Source: Spirochaetota bacterium
GTDB taxonomy: Bacteria; Spirochaetota; Brachyspiria; Brachyspirales; JACRPF01
Assembly: GCA_016214035.1 (NCBI GenBank)
Contig: JACRPF010000018.1
Span: 124,001-188,000, forward strand
DNA length: 64,000 bases
Direction of reading: 5' to 3'
Of the stretch, positions 16,845 to 27,900 are shown piece by piece. The notes below the pieces were generated by a model, which worked only from the letters and a program-made list of their open reading frames with translations, did no database searches and had not been told where the DNA came from. The position numbers and the translations under genes are program-made. Every line of letters begins with the position of its first letter. The first letter of the stretch is position 1.

Positions 16845-18830
16845 CTACCGCACGACCACCCACCCCGCCCGTGCCGTCACCGCAACCGGAATCTCCACAA
16901 CCCCGTCTTTCACCGAATAACCTACCGCACGCGGAAGCTGTTCGGTCAGGTCTTCGATAACAATAGATGACGGGACCGCATTGTCCGGCAGACGGAATGA
17001 CAGCGTGCTCTGAAAATCCATATCGATGTTCTGCCGCTGATTCATCCGCCAGAACGCGATGACAACGGCGCCGTCGTCGCGCTTCCATGCAAAGTGCTTC
17101 ACGCAGTCATCCCAGTTCTTCGACTGCACATCAATGTCAAGCGGCTTGAACTTTGCGGGGTCGCTGAACATCGACGCCGCGCGGCGGAATGCATAAAAGC
17201 CGGGGAAGCGCCGTTCGGTTTTATGTGACAGGAGTCCCCAATTCGCCTCATATTCGCCGACATTAGGGTCGTCGCATTTGAGATCATACCACATCATAGC
17301 TTCAAGCGGAATGCCGCGCGTGCGGACATCAAAGAGTACGAGCATGAGCCGCGAGATGTAATCGGCCTGTCGCTCACGATCGCGGACGACGGTATAACCG
17401 GACGACGATACGGAATAGCCGATCTCGCTGAGATACAGCGTCAGCGGGCGTTTTGATTTATTGTACCCCTGGATATAGTTCCACGCATAACTGATCTCCT
17501 TGAAAAACCCGTCCGGATCGTTCGCTTCGGCAAAATCGCGACCGCCCTCGGGAGCGGCGCTTAACCGGTATGGGTGCGCGCTGAAACCGTCGGCACACTC
17601 GAGTATGCCGCACTCAAGTATCTTCGTGGTGAACGACAGCGCTTCGCTCTGCTTCGTCGTGCCGAAATTCTTCGCGTCGCCTTTTACCGCCTGATGCCCC
17701 CATCCGGACACCGCGCCTACCAGTACGGGAAGATCGGGCTTCCTCTTTTTTATTATCGCCGTCGCATCGCGGCAGCGGTCGGCATAATCCTTTTCCGATC
17801 CTTTCCAGAAGCCTTCGAGATTCGGTTCATTGCCGTATTCCACGACTGCGACCGATCGATGTGCCAACGCGAGTGCGGCAACCCAGCCAAGAAAGGCGTT
17901 GAACTCAGCCGTTGCATTTGTGGAAAACATCGGTGTGAGCATGACGCGTATGCCGAGTGCGTCATAGGTCGCCAGACACGCATCCACTTTTGCGCGATTG
18001 CGCGCAAGACGTTCAGCACCGGCGGCATTAGTCAACGCTCCCGCGCTGAAAAACCAGGATTGATACAAGGGTTCGCGTATCCAGCCCGCGTTAAGATCGG
18101 ACAGATGCGGCGCCGTGTATGCGATATCCCAATACGGGCTGAAATTGCCGAATACATCGGTGTGTATCATATGACCGCACACGCCGAATAACTGTGCCGG
18201 AATATCAATCTTCCGCACCGCATTGGTCACCGGCGAATACACGATGTCTGCCAGCACCGGAGGTTGTTTCCGCGCACGATCAGCTGCGGCTGCGGCAAGT
18301 TCAGCATCGGGAGCCGGACGTGTGACGAATTTTACGGAAGAGATTACCGTCTGCATGTTGGCTGATTGGAATTCGGTTCGCAGACGACGGCACACGAGCG
18401 GTCGTTCGGGTATGGTGATCCGTATGATCTGCACATTCGTGGCGCGATATGGCACGTCGATAGTGTTATCCGGCACGGCGGCGAACGGCGATGTGCCATC
18501 CGCGCCATAGAGGAGGAGCGCGGCCGGATGACCCGTCCGTTTCTCAACATTCGGATGCACCACGGCTATCTCGATCTCGTCGACATACACCGTCGTATCG
18601 AATGTCCAGTCGACGATATACGGCTTTGCATTCCATTTGCCGAACACCGTATCGGCGCTTCCGGTACCGATGCGTTCATCGGTTAGTTTCGTCCTGGCCG
18701 GGTCCTGCTTGTTCATCTCGGCAAACGACGGCTGCGGCGGATATTCGTACGTCACTCCGGCAAATGTCATTACCGAGCAGCACAGTAACACTGCAATAGT
18801 TGAAATGGCAGCAGGATTTTTTGTACTCAT
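16845..18830 (-). CDS. Secreted clan GH-A-like glycosidase
   Basis: The ATG at 18830 (MSTKNPAAISTIAVLLCC) is preferred over the track start because AAGGA lies 7 bases upstream and it gives a proper signal peptide; length 661. Residues ~25-185 form a beta-sandwich that resembles a discoidin-type binding domain. The TIM barrel begins at ~225 (FGVCGHMIHTDVFG). Probable catalytic glutamates are in VEYGNEPNLEGFW (~332) and LYLSEIGYS (~467), the clan-A pattern. A beta domain with EDLTEQLPRAVGY closes the protein. Substrate unknown. It is the last gene of operon II, directly followed by the inverted-repeat element. Confidence 0.77.
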   Translation of the reverse strand: MSTKNPAAISTIAVLLCCSVMTFAGVTYEYPPQPSFAEMNKQDPARTKLTDERIGTGSADTVFGKWNAKPYIVDWTFDTTVYVDEIEIAVVHPNVEKRTGHPAALLLYGADGTSPFAAVPDNTIDVPYRATNVQIIRITIPERPLVCRRLRTEFQSANMQTVISSVKFVTRPAPDAELAAAAADRARKQPPVLADIVYSPVTNAVRKIDIPAQLFGVCGHMIHTDVFGNFSPYWDIAYTAPHLSDLNAGWIREPLYQSWFFSAGALTNAAGAERLARNRAKVDACLATYDALGIRVMLTPMFSTNATAEFNAFLGWVAALALAHRSVAVVEYGNEPNLEGFWKGSEKDYADRCRDATAIIKKRKPDLPVLVGAVSGWGHQAVKGDAKNFGTTKQSEALSFTTKILECGILECADGFSAHPYRLSAAPEGGRDFAEANDPDGFFKEISYAWNYIQGYNKSKRPLTLYLSEIGYSVSSSGYTVVRDRERQADYISRLMLVLFDVRTRGIPLEAMMWYDLKCDDPNVGEYEANWGLLSHKTERRFPGFYAFRRAASMFSDPAKFKPLDIDVQSKNWDDCVKHFAWKRDDGAVVIAFWRMNQRQNIDMDFQSTLSFRLPDNAVPSSIVIEDLTEQLPRAVGYSVKDGVVEIPVAVTARAGWVVVR

Positions 18831-18863
18831 CGATGTTCCTTGTTTCATATCAGCATACAATAC

Positions 18864-21287
18864 TTACGGCAGTTTATAGCGCTTCTTCCAATTCGGCACA
18901 CCGTCAACCTCGGCGTATTCATCGGAGACGAACGGCGGGAGTTCGCCGAACAGTTCTTTATACATATCGTTGCATCTGCTCGAGAATCCGTACGTGAACC
19001 GGTCGGTGCGATACGGCTTGTCGGTTATCCACTCCGGCGGTCGCATTTCGACGACGGTTTTTCCGCCGCGCTTTATCTCAACGTTCACCGGACCTGTCTC
19101 CATCGGTATCTGAACGCTCGAAAATCCCGCCGGCGCATCGGCGCGTTTCTTTCCGTTAACCCAAAGCTCCGCGGGCAATTCGAGTATCGCCGCCGCGTCG
19201 ATGATATCCTGTGCCGGTATCATCATATCACGTACATCGGGAGGGATATGCCAATAGGGCACCTGAAGTTCGATAGTGTACAGTGACGGAACGGCATTGT
19301 GCGGATATTTACGGTAGAACGCGAAGGCCACATCGCCTTTCACCGTCTGCGGCGATTTGCGCCAGATGTTCTTGTAATACTGAAGCAGCAGCGAATACGC
19401 GAAATTGTGGTTTATTTCCGGCGCCAGGTGATGCCCCTCGGGATAATCGTTCCAGGTCACATAGCTTATGAATGATGCATCGTTGGTGGCGGCCCGTTCC
19501 AGAAGCCCGCGGAACGATACCGCGCCTGCGAGCGGGATATACCACGTCATGACATCCTTCACCGAAAGTTTCCGGATGTCGCGCTCGAAATGGAACATCT
19601 GCTTTTTATCTTTCGAAAATACTTTCGAATCGTAAAAGTCAGTGAGTACCGCCTGCCCGTACGAACGCTGACGTTTTCGGGCGGTATCGATGATATAGTT
19701 CCAGTCCTTATCCTCGTCCGGAGTCACCACATCGGCGAATCCTGCGCCCGCGGGAAAATAATCGAAAACAGCGTTCACATAGCGCCGGAAAAAATCACCG
19801 ATATCGCCCACGTCTTTGCCTTTCGACGCCACGCGCATATGCTCGCTCGCCGACAGATGATAGACAAACGCAGCATTCACGCCCACGGCGTCGGCAAGAC
19901 TGTCATACGCTTCGGCAAGCGCCTTCATGTTCACCTCGATATCTTTCTTCGTGAAAAGGTCGGCGGTATTTTTCACCCCGTCGGCAAGACCTTCCGTCGA
20001 CCAGGTAAAGAACACCACGCGTCCGTCGGGTGCGCGCAGCCAGTGCGTAGAATCCTTCGTCGCGTTATACAATGTACGTATGCGCCGGGACCACGACGCT
20101 ATCTTCACCGCTGACGTCTCCGGCAGATTGGGATGCGACAGACAGAGCGTCAATTTGAAGTCGATATTGATGCGGTCGAGGACTTTGAAGAATGACTTTA
20201 TCATCTCATTGTTATTCTCAGCCTGCTGCTCGCCGCCGGCTCCGGATTCAAAATACTGATAATAGAAATGGAAACCGTCGATGCCGAGCCGTTTCGCCGT
20301 GCGCAGTTCGTATTCGATCACTTCCTCACGGGTCTTATTGCTGAGGTAATGCCCCGAGAGCACGCGGTACCGCGCCGCACCGCCGATATTCCCCGTAGGA
20401 CCGTCCGGACGGTACTGCACCGGATCGAGCAGCCACAGCGCTTCGGATGCCATGTTGAGCGTGGTCATGTAATGCGCGATGACCGGTTTCCCCGAGAACA
20501 CGGGCTTTGCGAGCACCGGCCTGTCTTTCTCGAGCGATATTTTTTTAACAGCAGAAGCAACAGCAACACCCGATGTATCCGCTACTGATAAATCATTCAT
20601 CAGCGCGGCGATCTCCCCCGGTGCAAGTGCACGTATATGAACGCGCACCTCGTCGACAATGCCCTTGAACGTATTTTTACCGATGCCGCCGATGGCGATG
20701 AGATTCGGATATTTGCGCATCTCACCGGCGAGTTTTGCCGACGCCGCTTTTTTCCCGTCCACATAGAGCGTCAATTCCCGGTCCGCATACACCGCGGCGA
20801 GGTGATACCACCGGTCGAACGGCAGCGGTTCTGTTTTTACATTGAGCTTTCCCGCGCCGCCCTGCGGAGACCATATCGCAAAACCGAATGTGTTCACGCC
20901 GTTCTCCGAGTTCGCCATCAGCCCGGCATGATACCCGGGCTTCCCGATGATGATGCGCTCACCTCCGGTCTGCTCACCGTCAGGCTTCACCCAGGCGGAA
21001 AACGTAAAGGGCTTATCTTCAGCGCCCTGACGGAGAAATTCATCCTCGACGAATACGGTAACACCGGCCTCTTTTCCATTGAAATACAGCGCTCCGCCGA
21101 TCTTACCTTCAACCCATGAAGGTTTTCCGGTGAATGTACCGTGACTTTTTTTCGCCGACAGATCGACCGGGCTATTGCCTTTGCCGTCATTGAAACTCCA
21201 GTAACCGAGAAGCCCGTCGTCGACAGCACCGGACAGTGTAATTACAGCAAGAGCGATCGACATTACATAATACAACGGACGCAGCAT
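18864..21287 (-). CDS. Secreted LamG plus GH71/GH99-like glycosidase
   Basis: 807 residues, GGGAG before the ATG, Sec signal at residues 1-21. Residues ~24-235 are a LamG domain (GLLGYWSFNDGKGNS to FKGIVDEVRVHIRALAPGEI). The catalytic domain from ~270 begins KPVIAHYMTTLNM, the typical opening of GH71 and related barrels, followed by YELRTAKRLGIDGFHFYYQ and DYPEGHHLAPEINHNFAYS. GH71 enzymes cut alpha-1,3-glucan; the resemblance is partial, so the substrate is open. A C-terminal sandwich follows. It sits in the middle of operon II and pairs with the LamG-containing enzyme of operon I in design but not in catalytic family. Confidence 0.75.
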   Translation of the reverse strand: MLRPLYYVMSIALAVITLSGAVDDGLLGYWSFNDGKGNSPVDLSAKKSHGTFTGKPSWVEGKIGGALYFNGKEAGVTVFVEDEFLRQGAEDKPFTFSAWVKPDGEQTGGERIIIGKPGYHAGLMANSENGVNTFGFAIWSPQGGAGKLNVKTEPLPFDRWYHLAAVYADRELTLYVDGKKAASAKLAGEMRKYPNLIAIGGIGKNTFKGIVDEVRVHIRALAPGEIAALMNDLSVADTSGVAVASAVKKISLEKDRPVLAKPVFSGKPVIAHYMTTLNMASEALWLLDPVQYRPDGPTGNIGGAARYRVLSGHYLSNKTREEVIEYELRTAKRLGIDGFHFYYQYFESGAGGEQQAENNNEMIKSFFKVLDRINIDFKLTLCLSHPNLPETSAVKIASWSRRIRTLYNATKDSTHWLRAPDGRVVFFTWSTEGLADGVKNTADLFTKKDIEVNMKALAEAYDSLADAVGVNAAFVYHLSASEHMRVASKGKDVGDIGDFFRRYVNAVFDYFPAGAGFADVVTPDEDKDWNYIIDTARKRQRSYGQAVLTDFYDSKVFSKDKKQMFHFERDIRKLSVKDVMTWYIPLAGAVSFRGLLERAATNDASFISYVTWNDYPEGHHLAPEINHNFAYSLLLQYYKNIWRKSPQTVKGDVAFAFYRKYPHNAVPSLYTIELQVPYWHIPPDVRDMMIPAQDIIDAAAILELPAELWVNGKKRADAPAGFSSVQIPMETGPVNVEIKRGGKTVVEMRPPEWITDKPYRTDRFTYGFSSRCNDMYKELFGELPPFVSDEYAEVDGVPNWKKRYKLP

Positions 21288-21306
21288 AGTAATCTCCCGC
21301 GCTTTG

Positions 21307-24300
21307 TTATTTCAGAATGATGCTCGGCCACAGTTTCGGGTCGCGGGCATTGCCGAGCCCCTGCGTAAGCCACAGCCAGCCCTTGCGCCCCTCGCCGTCA
21401 TTGTCATTAACGATAAAATTGAACGAGAACACATCCGAACCGATGTATTTGCGCAGAAGCACGACCTCGTATACCGTTGTTTTTGCGACATCATCTCGGG
21501 TTACCGAAGCCTTTATCTCGTCGGACGCAATGGACAGCGTCTTATCGCCGGGGCCGCGCTTATACATCAGCACCTTGCCGCCGGAAAGCCCAACATCATA
21601 CAAAACAGAATCCGCCGCACCGTCTTTCGATACGGCGAACTGTACGCTGTCGGCGCTCCAGAGCTTATCGTCCGTTTCGTTCTGAAAATGGATATCATCT
21701 TTCACAACAAAGAGGAGATACAGTGAGGTATCGTCATATGCGAGTTTTGCGGTCACGGAATGATCGTCGGCGTTGCGCCAGTGCATGTTGCGCCGCGTGG
21801 GATCGAACTCGAACAGATTGACGACATCCTTCAGCTCTTTTCGTTCGGCGAACACCGATACATGCTTCCATGCGTTCATTCCCGCACCCGGCATAAACCT
21901 GCCTTTCGCCGCGAGCGGCATTGAATACCGCATCGATGCCTTCGCCTGACCGATAGTCTCGCCGCTGCCGGTAAGCGTCACCGTTATCATATCCGATGCG
22001 CCGCCCAAGGATGGCGTACGCATAACCGCTTCAAGTGTCTTCGTTCCCGACGCCGGGAGCGATACCGGAATGTTGTCCGGCGTTACCGTTCCGCGGAAAA
22101 GCTCGGACGGCACAATTCGCAGTGACGCATCGAGCGGTTTCGCGAACGGGTTTATCACCGTGATTTTCACTTTGTTGTCGGTATCGAGCAGCACCGGCAC
22201 GATGTCCGCAATGGATATGACCTTGGGTCCAAGCGATACGGATGCTGCTGCGCCCGTTTTCTTCCAGCGCACATACACCGGCAGCTTGCTCAGATTGACG
22301 GCAACCTTGCCGTCCCTGACGAGAGCGGCTTTTGCACGCCCGATGCAGTCGGTAACGACGGCATCGGCAGACCCGACGGACAGATAGGTCAGCTGCTCGA
22401 CGTCCCGCTTGCACCATATCACACAGACGGCTTCGGCATCATTCTCGAACAGATGTGCCGTGAGCCCCTCACCCACATCGGGTGATGACGCGAAACGAAG
22501 TCCGCGGAGCTGACGGAGCAATGCATGATAGGCCAGATACGCCGGTTTGGGTTCCTGATAATTCCTGTCGTTGTAACGTATCATGCCGAAGTTGTGCTCA
22601 CCTTCTTTCGGGTCCGGTCCGTCACAAAGGAGGTCGTACCAGAAATATGACTTATGACCTTCTGCCTGCACCGAGACGATCTTCTTGATGAGCATCTCCG
22701 CCTGGTCGCTTTCGGTCTGGCGGCCAACCGTGGTGTAACCGCTCTCATTGTCCCAGAACGGTATACCGGCAAGATCGAATTTTTTCATCTGCTCACGGAG
22801 CTTCGGGAATTTCTGTTCGTAAAGCTCGTTCATGTTGCCGTGCGCATGATACGCATAGATGTCGATGTTTTTCCCGATCGCTTTGAGGAAACGGTCGGTC
22901 CTGTCGAAGCTGATATCGGTAAGACCGCGCGACGGCCGGTCGATGAATGCCCAGCCTGAGTTCATCACTTTGAGCGTCGGATCGATTGCCTTGATGCGTT
23001 TATACGTCTCCTGATAGAGTTCAATGTAACGGTCGAACTCGTCGGGCCAGAACCCCCAGTCCGCTTCATTCCACACTTCCCATGTCCTGAGACGGTCCTT
23101 GTACCTCGTCACCGTCTTTTCCACATAATTGTAAAACGGCGTGAAATCATCGGAGATACGGCCCTTGCCGTCTTTACTTGCCCACCCGACAAAATAATCA
23201 AGAATAGGCGCCGGCGTCACACCGACGGCCAGATGATTTTCCACGAGCTTATCGAGATTTTCCCATTTCCATTCACCCCGTTTCGGCTCAACGCCGCCCC
23301 AGGTGAAATCCCAGCGGAGCATGTCGACTCCCAAATACAGAAGCCAGCCGTAGTAGGGGCTTTTCGGATCGAGCTGGGCTCCGCCCGGATGCGCGCACAT
23401 GGCGTAGATGAAATCCCCCGGCTTTGCACGCGCCGTATTTTTTCCGTCGACGATGCCGAAGGATACCGTCTTCTGTTCACCGATGGGGTTCCCGTATGTG
23501 TCTTCGGCGCTCAACGTCACGGTATAATATCCCGTATCCGTCTTTTCCGCGGAGAGCGGCATTTTTATTTCTTTCACTTCGGTGCCTTTCACGGCAACAG
23601 TCTCCTGATGCCGCTGCACCGTACCGCCGAAAAAGTCCTTCACCTCGGCGGTGAGCGCGGCGGTAACGTCATTACCCACAAGCCCCGAATAGCTGAGCAC
23701 GAATTCCGGCGACTGGCCTCTGGCGAAAAGATAGATCTTTTTGTCAGGTATTTTTATATCAAGTGCGGCTATCTTTTTCAGCGCATCAAGTTCACCGAGC
23801 GCGCCGGCGGAAATATGGCGGATATCATCAATATACACACTGCCCCCTTTTTCACCTTCCACGATGACGTTCATCCCCTGGAGCGGCAGATCGAGTTTTT
23901 TATCATTATTCCCGCCCCAGATACTGTCGAACTCGCCGTTGGGCGCATGATCGATGCGGAAATCTTTTTTTACCCACTCGCCGCGTTTCAGCTTCATCGA
24001 CGTGGTCTGAAACGTCTCGTTCTTCGCGTCATGAATGCGGAGCTTTATCCATATATTATCATCCGGCGTAAATACCGACAGCGACAGCGCGCTTCCCGCC
24101 ACGATGGCGTCGAAACCAGTGAGATAATCATAGAGCCGGTACTCGGCGAATCCGCGGCTGTCATAGGTGCAATCCACGCGAAGCGCTTTTTTACCGGACA
24201 GAACATGATCTGCTGAAACCTGCGCTTTCGTCTCAAGTATTTTCTGTTTATACGCCGGTTCAATAGACTCGGGGCCTTTCGAAAAATCGGCAATCACCGT

Positions 24301-24927
24301 GCCGCTGTCCTTGCCGATGCGCCCCGTCGGAAGTTTCACCGCTTTCGCCGGAGCGGGAATATACGTGACATCGTCGATGAACACCGCGCCATCGCCGGAA
24401 CCCTCAACGAGTACAACGCCGAGGCGTGCAGGATAATCGATCGTTTTATTGTTGTCACCGCCCCACACACCCTCGATCATGCCCTTGTCGTTCTCATCGA
24501 TACGGAACGTCTTTTTCTGCCATTCGCCGTTCATGACGAACTTCGATGTCTGAAACGTCTCTCCTTTGCTGTCGTAGATCCTGAACTTCAACCAGATATT
24601 TTTTCCGGTGGTTTTTGCCGCAATGGAAAACGATGCCCCTGAACCGGTAAGCTTGAAGCCTTTCGGAAAATGTTCATCAAGCACATATTCAGCGTACACC
24701 CCCCCTTTTTCCTCGAACGAATACGTCAGTTTGAGACACTTGCCGCCGGACAATGCAGTCTCCGCGGTTATCGCGCCGGCGGTATCGATGACGCCTTTTG
24801 CCTTATACGCCGGCATTACCGGCTTTGCATCGCCTTCAAATCCGGCGATGAGCTGCGGCGTCTGCGCGTGAACACCGCACACACCAAACGCCAGCACCAC
24901 GGTAAGCAGTAATATGCATTGTTTCAT
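21307..24927 (-). CDS. Giant multi-modular secreted glycosidase, paralogue 3 of 3
   Basis: The start is the ATG at 24927 (MKQCILLLTVVLAFGVCG) with GGAGA upstream; the track adds 30 spurious residues. Length 1206. Two copies of a ~190-residue binding module come first, each with a GETFQT or NETFQT motif, WGG(D/N)N and a closing FIDD/YIDD strand. A beta-sandwich follows, then a clan-A barrel (~510-850) with acid/base Glu in WEVWNEADW (~618) and nucleophile Glu in WDNESGY (~725). After two further sandwiches, a C-terminal CBM9/DOMON-like module (LFEFDPTRRNMHW, LWSADSVQFAVS, FIVNDNDGEGRKGW) ends the protein. It shares this whole layout with the two genes upstream. Substrate unknown. Confidence 0.8.
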   Translation of the reverse strand: MKQCILLLTVVLAFGVCGVHAQTPQLIAGFEGDAKPVMPAYKAKGVIDTAGAITAETALSGGKCLKLTYSFEEKGGVYAEYVLDEHFPKGFKLTGSGASFSIAAKTTGKNIWLKFRIYDSKGETFQTSKFVMNGEWQKKTFRIDENDKGMIEGVWGGDNNKTIDYPARLGVVLVEGSGDGAVFIDDVTYIPAPAKAVKLPTGRIGKDSGTVIADFSKGPESIEPAYKQKILETKAQVSADHVLSGKKALRVDCTYDSRGFAEYRLYDYLTGFDAIVAGSALSLSVFTPDDNIWIKLRIHDAKNETFQTTSMKLKRGEWVKKDFRIDHAPNGEFDSIWGGNNDKKLDLPLQGMNVIVEGEKGGSVYIDDIRHISAGALGELDALKKIAALDIKIPDKKIYLFARGQSPEFVLSYSGLVGNDVTAALTAEVKDFFGGTVQRHQETVAVKGTEVKEIKMPLSAEKTDTGYYTVTLSAEDTYGNPIGEQKTVSFGIVDGKNTARAKPGDFIYAMCAHPGGAQLDPKSPYYGWLLYLGVDMLRWDFTWGGVEPKRGEWKWENLDKLVENHLAVGVTPAPILDYFVGWASKDGKGRISDDFTPFYNYVEKTVTRYKDRLRTWEVWNEADWGFWPDEFDRYIELYQETYKRIKAIDPTLKVMNSGWAFIDRPSRGLTDISFDRTDRFLKAIGKNIDIYAYHAHGNMNELYEQKFPKLREQMKKFDLAGIPFWDNESGYTTVGRQTESDQAEMLIKKIVSVQAEGHKSYFWYDLLCDGPDPKEGEHNFGMIRYNDRNYQEPKPAYLAYHALLRQLRGLRFASSPDVGEGLTAHLFENDAEAVCVIWCKRDVEQLTYLSVGSADAVVTDCIGRAKAALVRDGKVAVNLSKLPVYVRWKKTGAAASVSLGPKVISIADIVPVLLDTDNKVKITVINPFAKPLDASLRIVPSELFRGTVTPDNIPVSLPASGTKTLEAVMRTPSLGGASDMITVTLTGSGETIGQAKASMRYSMPLAAKGRFMPGAGMNAWKHVSVFAERKELKDVVNLFEFDPTRRNMHWRNADDHSVTAKLAYDDTSLYLLFVVKDDIHFQNETDDKLWSADSVQFAVSKDGAADSVLYDVGLSGGKVLMYKRGPGDKTLSIASDEIKASVTRDDVAKTTVYEVVLLRKYIGSDVFSFNFIVNDNDGEGRKGWLWLTQGLGNARDPKLWPSIILK

Positions 24928-24941
24928 ATTCAGATTCTCCG

Positions 24942-27900
24942 CTATTTTTTCAGATCGATGCGTGTCCACAGCACCGGCTTTTTCGATTCGCCGATGCCCG
25001 CTTCCCACTGCAGCCATCCTTTGCGTCCATCTCCGTCATTGTCGTTGACGATGAAATTCACCGCGGCAAGCGACGAATATATTGTACGCGAAACGGCAAC
25101 CTCATACACGGTGCGTTTCGCCGCCTCGTCGCGCTTCACCGCGGCGGTTATCTCGCCCGGTTTCGGCGTACCCCAGGTGGTCCCCATGACGAGTCCGTCA
25201 CGACGGTAAATAACCGGCGCTCCGCCGACAAGCGCGATGTCATAGATAACCATATTCGTCTCGCCGTCGGGTGAAATGCCGAACTGCAGCGAATCCGCCT
25301 TCCAAAGGTCTTCGGGTTTCTCTTTCTGCTCATGGATATTATCATTGACGATAACCGCAAGATAATAATTCGCAGTGTCGTACGAGAAATATCCCGAAGC
25401 GCTGTGGTCGGTCTTCCCTTTCCATTTCATATCAGGCCGGTTCGGGTCGAACGCAAACAGTTCCTTCACATCCTGCGCCGTCGACAATTCGACGACCGGC
25501 GCACCCGTCCATTCCGATGCGACGCCGTCTACAGCCACACCCTGCTTTGATGCAATACCGAGTACATATTTTACCGCAATCGATGCGGAACCGAGCTCTC
25601 TGCCGTCAGCAGCAAGCGATACTTTCAGATTGTCGTTCCGCGCACCGGACTTCATCGTCCTGACCTCGAACTCGGCCGTTGCCGACTTACCCGCGGCGAT
25701 ATTCAATGACCGCGCTGCGGGAGTTATCGTGCCCGGAAATGCGCCTACCGAAGTAAGCGACAGAGTTCCATTGAACGCGGCATCGAATGGATTGAACACC
25801 GTCACGGGGCTGGTTACCGGTTTACCGTCTGCAAGCGCCACAAATTGCGGAGCGTTCATAAGAGGAAATGCTCCGGTCACTTTCGATCCGTCAGTGCGCT
25901 TCCACTTCAGATACAGCGGTGTCTCGCTGAACGGAACGGCGATGCGGCCGCCCACCACGGATATCTTCTGCGCATTCCCCATCATATCCATTGCGGATAC
26001 ATCCCGCACATTGCCTGCAGACAGATAGAGCGTCTTTTCGCCGGGCACTTCCTGCCAGACAACGGCGATCTCATCCTCACCTTTGCCGAACACGTAACAG
26101 GAGAGATTCTCCCCTAAAACCGGAGCATCCTTCGCGGTGAATCCGCGCATTGTCCTGATGAACGAGTGATACGCAGCGAAAGCCGGTTTTGGTTCACGCC
26201 AATTATTGCGGATCAGCCCGAAATTATGTTCGTTGTATGTCGGGTCCACTCCGTCATTGATGTAATCGTATACGAAGAACGCCTTGTAATTCATCGCCTG
26301 TGCGAACGCCATCATTTTTATGATCTGCTCTGCCTGTGTGCGCTCCGAACGTCCTGCCTGCGTGGCGTAACCGAACTCGGTGAGCCAGCGCGGCACGGTT
26401 TTCGGCATCTTGTAGCGGGCATACCACTCATCAACTTTATCGTGCTTGCGCTTGAGCGCGCCGATGGTATCGTACGAATGAAAATTAAAGACTTCATATT
26501 TCCCGTCAGCGGCGGCCAGGAATTTCTCGATCTTGCCCATGCGCTCGTCAAACGCGAACGCCCACCCGGGCGTGATGACCTTGAGCGACGGGTCGATCTT
26601 TTTTATCCGCTTCTGCGACTCAAGATACAGTTCGATAAATTTTTCCGGCGTACCGTTCCAAAAACCGGTAAGGTCCGGCTCATTCCAGACCTCCCACACG
26701 GGAAGCCTATTTTTGAAAACACCGATGGTCTTTTCAACATACGTATAGAACGGCGATAGATCGGCGGGCGGCACGTTCTTCATCTTTTCCATATCCGCAT
26801 CGGCGGGATATATCCAGCGCACGAAGTAATCGAGGATTGGAAGCATGGTCATATTCAGCTTGCGATGATTATCCACGAGCGAATTATACACATCGAAATT
26901 GAACTCGCCTTTCTTCGGCTCAAGCCAGCTCCAGGAAAAATCGATGCGCACCGCATCCACGCCGAGCATGTCGAGAATGCGCCAGTACGGTTTATTGGTT
27001 TCATCGGCGTTGGTGGTTCCGCGATAATGCGCGCAGACACCGTATAAAATATCATCCTGCTTTGCACGCGCGATGTTTTTCCCGGCGAGTACGGCGAACG
27101 AGAATGCGGTTCTGGCGATGGGCAGCCCGTTCGTAGTACGCGCGCTTGCGGTGCAATAATACACGCCGGTACCCGTTGCCGTATCGAACGACAGCGGCAG
27201 ATTTTTCTTTTCGCGCGCCGCGAACGCAAGTGTCTTTTCCTTGCGGTAGACACTATTGTTGAATACATCGCGAACATCGATTTCAATGGTCACCGGCATA
27301 TCCATACGTATGCGGTTGCGATACTGGAAGGCAAAGGAACACGGTTCACCTTGGTACCAATAATACAGATCCTTGTTCGCGTTCATCAGTGCGATATCAC
27401 CGGCTTTTGCAAGTGCAGCAAGCAGCGCGGCATGATCGGCGCTTTGATAAGCGATATCGTCGATGTACACGACACCATCACCCGTACCTTCAACAACGAT
27501 GCGGTCGAGTTTTGCGGGAAGATCGATCTTTCTGTTCTTGTCGCCGCCCCATGCGTCCTCGAAATCCTCTTTTGTCATCTCGGCAAGCTGTATGGTCTTC
27601 TGCCGCCATTCGCCGCCGCCCAGCGTAAGCCGCGTTGACTGAAACGTCTCTCCGCTCGCGTCGATGAAACGGAGTTTTATCCACACGTCCTTTGCGCTGC
27701 TCATAGCCCGGACGGAGACGCCCCCCGCTTCGGTTATCGGCGTTTTCGCAAGCACATCGCGCACCGGCACATCGACGTACGCTTTCGGATAATAACTGAA
27801 TGCCACACGCAGCGATTTGCTGCCGCTATGTGCGGCTTCACCGGATATACCTATCTCCGCCTTCTTCACCGCGCTTTTAAGCCGTTCTTCAATACCCGGT

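Noticed and set aside
16409-16920. Two small plus-strand ORFs (78 and 91 residues) in the gene-free stretch
   Set aside because: They have no ribosome site and low-complexity or Arg/His-rich composition, they run into the inverted-repeat element, and the second overlaps the end of a real gene.
23233-24216. Plus-strand ORF of 327 residues inside a giant glycosidase gene
   Set aside because: It is fully antisense to conserved modules (GETFQT repeats and sandwich); composition is typical of a shadow frame.
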